Shown piece by piece: positions 44,885 through 47,387 of a DNA stretch of 47,387 nucleotides. Origin of the DNA: Phycisphaerae bacterium (GTDB taxonomy: Bacteria > Planctomycetota > Phycisphaerae > Sedimentisphaerales > Anaerobacaceae); the NCBI GenBank assembly GCA_030601845.1, contig JAUWAY010000019.1, forward strand, positions 1 to 47,387. The letters are read 5' to 3'. Made by a program: the position numbers and the translations under genes. Positions within the stretch are counted from its first letter, which is position 1. Every line of letters starts with the position of its first letter. The notes below the pieces were generated by a model that saw nothing but the letters and a program-made list of their open reading frames with translations, was not told the origin of the DNA and did no database searches.

Positions 44885-45048
44885 CTGATGGCCGGAAACT
44901 GGCTTTAAGCACTTTTTACAATACCACTGTAATCCATCTTTGGATTTGCGCCTTTTATAAAACTCGCCCTCAGGCTTCCGTCGCTTACATTTGTTGCATT
45001 GCTTTTGCTTAACACCACCAGCCGCCAAATTCGTTTTTTTGCGGTCAT
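44864..45048 (-). pseudogene. Small zinc-finger protein remnant with a homopolymer frameshift
   Basis: The minus-strand frame 45028-44864 (54 codons, TTG start, no stop inside) encodes CNKCKRRKPEGEFYKRRKSK followed by DGLQWYCKKC, a Cys4 zinc ribbon like those beside phage HNH nucleases. The only ATG (45048) is in another frame, separated by an A7 run (45034-45040). One more A would join MTAKK to TNLAAGG. It is probably a frameshifted relic of a small mobile-element or phage-type protein. Confidence 0.55.
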
Positions 45049-45188
45049 TGTGGCTGAAATGTCTTCAAGATGAAGTTGAGAATCTTGAATTTGTGAGACA
45101 GGTTTGATATTCTATTGAAAATGAGGCTTAGCGGGTAATCTTGGTCGTTAGGCATACAGAACGAAACCTAATTAAGGAGTATGGAGCC

Positions 45189-47387
45189 ATGAAAACACGA
45201 ACTACCCTTCCATTCGCTGCACTCTGTGGTGCTGTTCCCACTGTATTTGTGCAGGGCCTTGAACGCCCACAAAAATACGACCCCTCGGACAAGTTCTCAG
45301 GAAATTGGGTATCACAGCGCCTCAAGCGTATCCTGGTGGTCCTGTTGCTTTCAGGGATTTCTGTCGGTTTTGAGCATTCTCTATATGCGGAGGCCCCGTC
45401 CGGGCAGGGACAAGCGACACGTGTAGAAATCCTGGAAACGCCCGCAACCTTCGCTTGGGAAAGCATACTCTTAGGCAGACCAATTTCATGCACCGTCCAT
45501 CTACCCAATTTGGATTCCGGCAAGAGTCCCGCCGTAGTGTATCTGAAGAATCTTCCCTCTCCCCGTCTTGGGCAACTAGACGACGAAACGTTGATTCAGC
45601 AATTCATCAAGCAGGGGATGATGGTGTTCGTGGTGGATTACGAGAACGATCCGCGTGCGGCGGCGCCCGAGTTGTTGCCCGAAATCGACCGCTGGTACGG
45701 CTACCTTTACCAGACCAAAGAGCACCCGGTGGACAAGGATTGGATCTACATTGTCCCCGCCGGCTATGCAATCGACCGCAAGATCGAAATATACGAAGTG
45801 CTGGGCAAGCCGGTCGGCATGGATGTGATCTACCCTTCCGGCCAGAGCGATCCGGTCCCATTGATGCTCCAGATTACATCGACCAAAGATGCTGGAAAGT
45901 GGATCAATCAGCGAGCCTACTATATCTATGGACTTCTTACGACCGGTTACGCCGGCGCAATCATGGATTATAACGGTGGACAAAGGGTTTCACCCGTTGG
46001 ACGAGTGTTCCCGGAAAAGCGGGCCGCACGATTACTGCGGGCCAATGCAAAGAGATGGAATTTATCAGGTAAACTTGGTGTCACTGGACATTCCAAAGGC
46101 AGCAGCAGAGCAGCGAAGGCCGCCTTCATAAACGAAGCGAAATTCGAAGACGATCCGGGGCCCCATGCAGAACAATCGGCGCGGTTCCAGGTCGTGCTGG
46201 CATCCGCCGGGCAGCATGCCAAGGAATTTCTTATCGAAGACGGTTATCTCGATGAGGTTGGGGAGGCGAAGCGTCAATCAGCCCTGCGCCAGCAAAAGGA
46301 AGAGGACGTAGAGGAAATCCGCATCAACAGTACCAACGCCTACGTGACCGCCGACGATCCCCCGGCTTTTCTGTGCGTGGGCGAATTGGATAAAAAGTTT
46401 CGTGTGGCCCAGATGAAACGCCTGGCCGCCCAATGCGAGAAGGTCGGGCTGGAACATCGGCTCATCGTCCAAAAGGGCATGGACCATATGTACATCCCGG
46501 ACCCGCAAGTCATTGGAGAGATATTCAGCTTTTTCGACAAATATTTAAAGACTGAGGCGCTACCCGTTACCCCAGTCACCTTCTATTCGCAATCCGTGGC
46601 GCGCGAGTTGGTGTTCAACATCATCCTGCCCGCCGGATATGAAGACAGCCCCAAGCGCTACCCGGTGCTTTACCTATTGCATGGGCGTGGCGGAGACCTG
46701 GAATATTGGCCCGGAATGGGCGTGGCGGAATATGTGGCGAAGCTCGACCTCATTGTCGTCATGCCGGACGTGGGCGTTTCCTGGTATGTGAACTGGGCGG
46801 AGAGCGCCGGCGGGGAGAAGAACGACTGGGAGGACTGCATCACGAAGGACCTGATCGGTTTTGTGGACGCACACTACCGAACGGTTGCGGCGAGAGAAGG
46901 GCGTGCCATTAGCGGCGCATCCATGGGGGGTTATGGAGCACTTACACTCGGCTTTTTGCATCCGGATATGTTCTGTTCGGTCAGCGGCCATTCCGCGGCG
47001 CTGCGCATAACAGATCGTTGGCGCGACTGGAAAACGAATGGGTCGGCCGGAGCCGTGCCTCTGGGCGCGCCCAGCACGCGCGACCGACAGACCGTGAAAA
47101 AACACCCCGCCTCGTTGGCTGGTGCTGACCCCAAGGGGCGCATTATCACCAACACAGACCAGATCGATGCCTTGGACCCCTACAAACTCGTGCTGAAAGT
47201 GCCTCCGGAACAGCTCCCGGATATCCGAATTGATTGCGGTATCGATGAGAGTCTGGGCGAATTTTCCCAAAGGCTCGCCAAGCTTCTAATGGAGCACAAG
47301 ATAACTTTCACATTCTCGCAAGAGCCCGGCCGCCATACCCTGGAACTCCATACCAGCGGGGTAAAACGATCCATTCCGCATCAGTAC
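45189..47387 (+). CDS. Secreted tandem esterase: alpha/beta hydrolase plus esterase D-type domain (3' end beyond window)
   Basis: An uninterrupted frame of 733 codons that is open at the window edge. AAGGAG precedes the ATG. Two hydrophobic stretches occur at the N-terminus (about 7-23 and 50-68), so the export signal is unusual or duplicated. The first hydrolase domain (about 75-455) has nucleophile S302 (VTGHSKGSS), D401 (GELDKKF) and H433 (GMDHMY). The second, PF00756-type (about 460-733), has YLLHGRGGD, the nucleophile S578 (ISGASMGGYGA) and a likely His at 716 (GRHTLEL), so it is almost complete. The fold suggests acetyl- or feruloyl-ester removal from polysaccharides. It is the last gene of the glycan island. 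Confidence 0.85.
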   Translation, partial: MKTRTTLPFAALCGAVPTVFVQGLERPQKYDPSDKFSGNWVSQRLKRILVVLLLSGISVGFEHSLYAEAPSGQGQATRVEILETPATFAWESILLGRPISCTVHLPNLDSGKSPAVVYLKNLPSPRLGQLDDETLIQQFIKQGMMVFVVDYENDPRAAAPELLPEIDRWYGYLYQTKEHPVDKDWIYIVPAGYAIDRKIEIYEVLGKPVGMDVIYPSGQSDPVPLMLQITSTKDAGKWINQRAYYIYGLLTTGYAGAIMDYNGGQRVSPVGRVFPEKRAARLLRANAKRWNLSGKLGVTGHSKGSSRAAKAAFINEAKFEDDPGPHAEQSARFQVVLASAGQHAKEFLIEDGYLDEVGEAKRQSALRQQKEEDVEEIRINSTNAYVTADDPPAFLCVGELDKKFRVAQMKRLAAQCEKVGLEHRLIVQKGMDHMYIPDPQVIGEIFSFFDKYLKTEALPVTPVTFYSQSVARELVFNIILPAGYEDSPKRYPVLYLLHGRGGDLEYWPGMGVAEYVAKLDLIVVMPDVGVSWYVNWAESAGGEKNDWEDCITKDLIGFVDAHYRTVAAREGRAISGASMGGYGALTLGFLHPDMFCSVSGHSAALRITDRWRDWKTNGSAGAVPLGAPSTRDRQTVKKHPASLAGADPKGRIITNTDQIDALDPYKLVLKVPPEQLPDIRIDCGIDESLGEFSQRLAKLLMEHKITFTFSQEPGRHTLELHTSGVKRSIPHQY

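Noticed and set aside
45455-45973. 172-codon plus-strand frame
   Set aside because: It lies in another frame of the esterase gene, whose own frame is open throughout and has the hydrolase motifs.

Overview
The window looks like a Planctomycetota chromosome, most likely a Phycisphaerae/Sedimentisphaerales-type lineage. This is an inference from gene content; no marker gene is present. The signs are an ECF sigma factor paired with a giant Ser/Thr kinase carrying WD40 propellers, Tat-exported Gfo/Idh/MocA and FAD oxidoreductases, a CSPTR sulfatase, an FG-GAP plus 3-keto-disaccharide-hydrolase protein, a DUF2617 protein, and intergenic DNA rich in short dispersed repeats. There are no rRNA genes, no CRISPR array, and no tRNA that I could see.

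Layout. 1-3.8 kb: housekeeping genes (a MagIII-like DNA glycosylase, a CPBP membrane protease, a DUF2617 protein, and a TPR-like membrane protein broken by an in-frame amber codon). 3.9-9.9 kb: a cytochrome c maturation cluster, ccmE-ccmF-(small peptide)-(secreted protein)-ccmA-ccmB-ccmC-ccmD. Its CcmE is of the Cys-type (CxxxY) and no ccmH is present, which resembles the 'System I*' variant. 9.9-10.6 kb: repeat-only DNA. 10.6-14.9 kb: a 1120-residue kinase with 14 WD40 repeats and its ECF sigma factor, both on the minus strand. 15.3-15.9 kb: a 5'-truncated tyrosine recombinase. 16.0-25.8 kb: a type IV pilus/type II secretion-like operon (pilB, pilC, five pilin-like genes, a pilM-pilN fusion, pilO, a short secretin). 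25.9-29.5 kb: response regulator, CBS protein and two histidine kinases. 30.4-35.2 kb: an exported hydratase-like protein, CstA, a serine/alanine-glyoxylate aminotransferase and a hydroxypyruvate-reductase-like dehydrogenase. 35.3-47.4 kb: a secreted-glycan/sugar island (FAD oxidoreductase, sulfatase fragment, FG-GAP/DUF1080 protein, Gfo/Idh/MocA, HEAT protein, sulfatase, and a two-domain esterase that is still open at the window end).

How genes work together. CcmA/B/C/D should hand haem to the CcmE chaperone, and CcmF should ligate it to apocytochrome c. PilB powers and PilC/M-N/O anchor a pseudopilus that passes through the secretin. The aminotransferase and the dehydrogenase form a serine/glyoxylate to hydroxypyruvate to glycerate route. 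The last 10 kb are exported enzymes for sulfated or esterified polysaccharide breakdown.

The most unusual signal is a set of palindromic repeats lying in frame inside protein-coding genes. (i) An 83-104 bp element with 13-bp perfect terminal inverted repeats occurs twice in opposite orientations, inside the PulJ-like pilin leader and directly after the pilM start codon. (ii) A 35-bp palindrome occurs twice in opposite orientations, inside ccmF and inside a PilV-like pilin leader. (iii) A 23-bp palindrome flanked by a direct GTTTAC repeat interrupts the cysteine loop of the DNA glycosylase. Two unrelated elements have landed immediately upstream of prepilin cleavage glycines, where the extra peptide would be cut off. 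This suggests selection for harmless insertion sites, or reuse of the element ends as leader/cleavage sequence.
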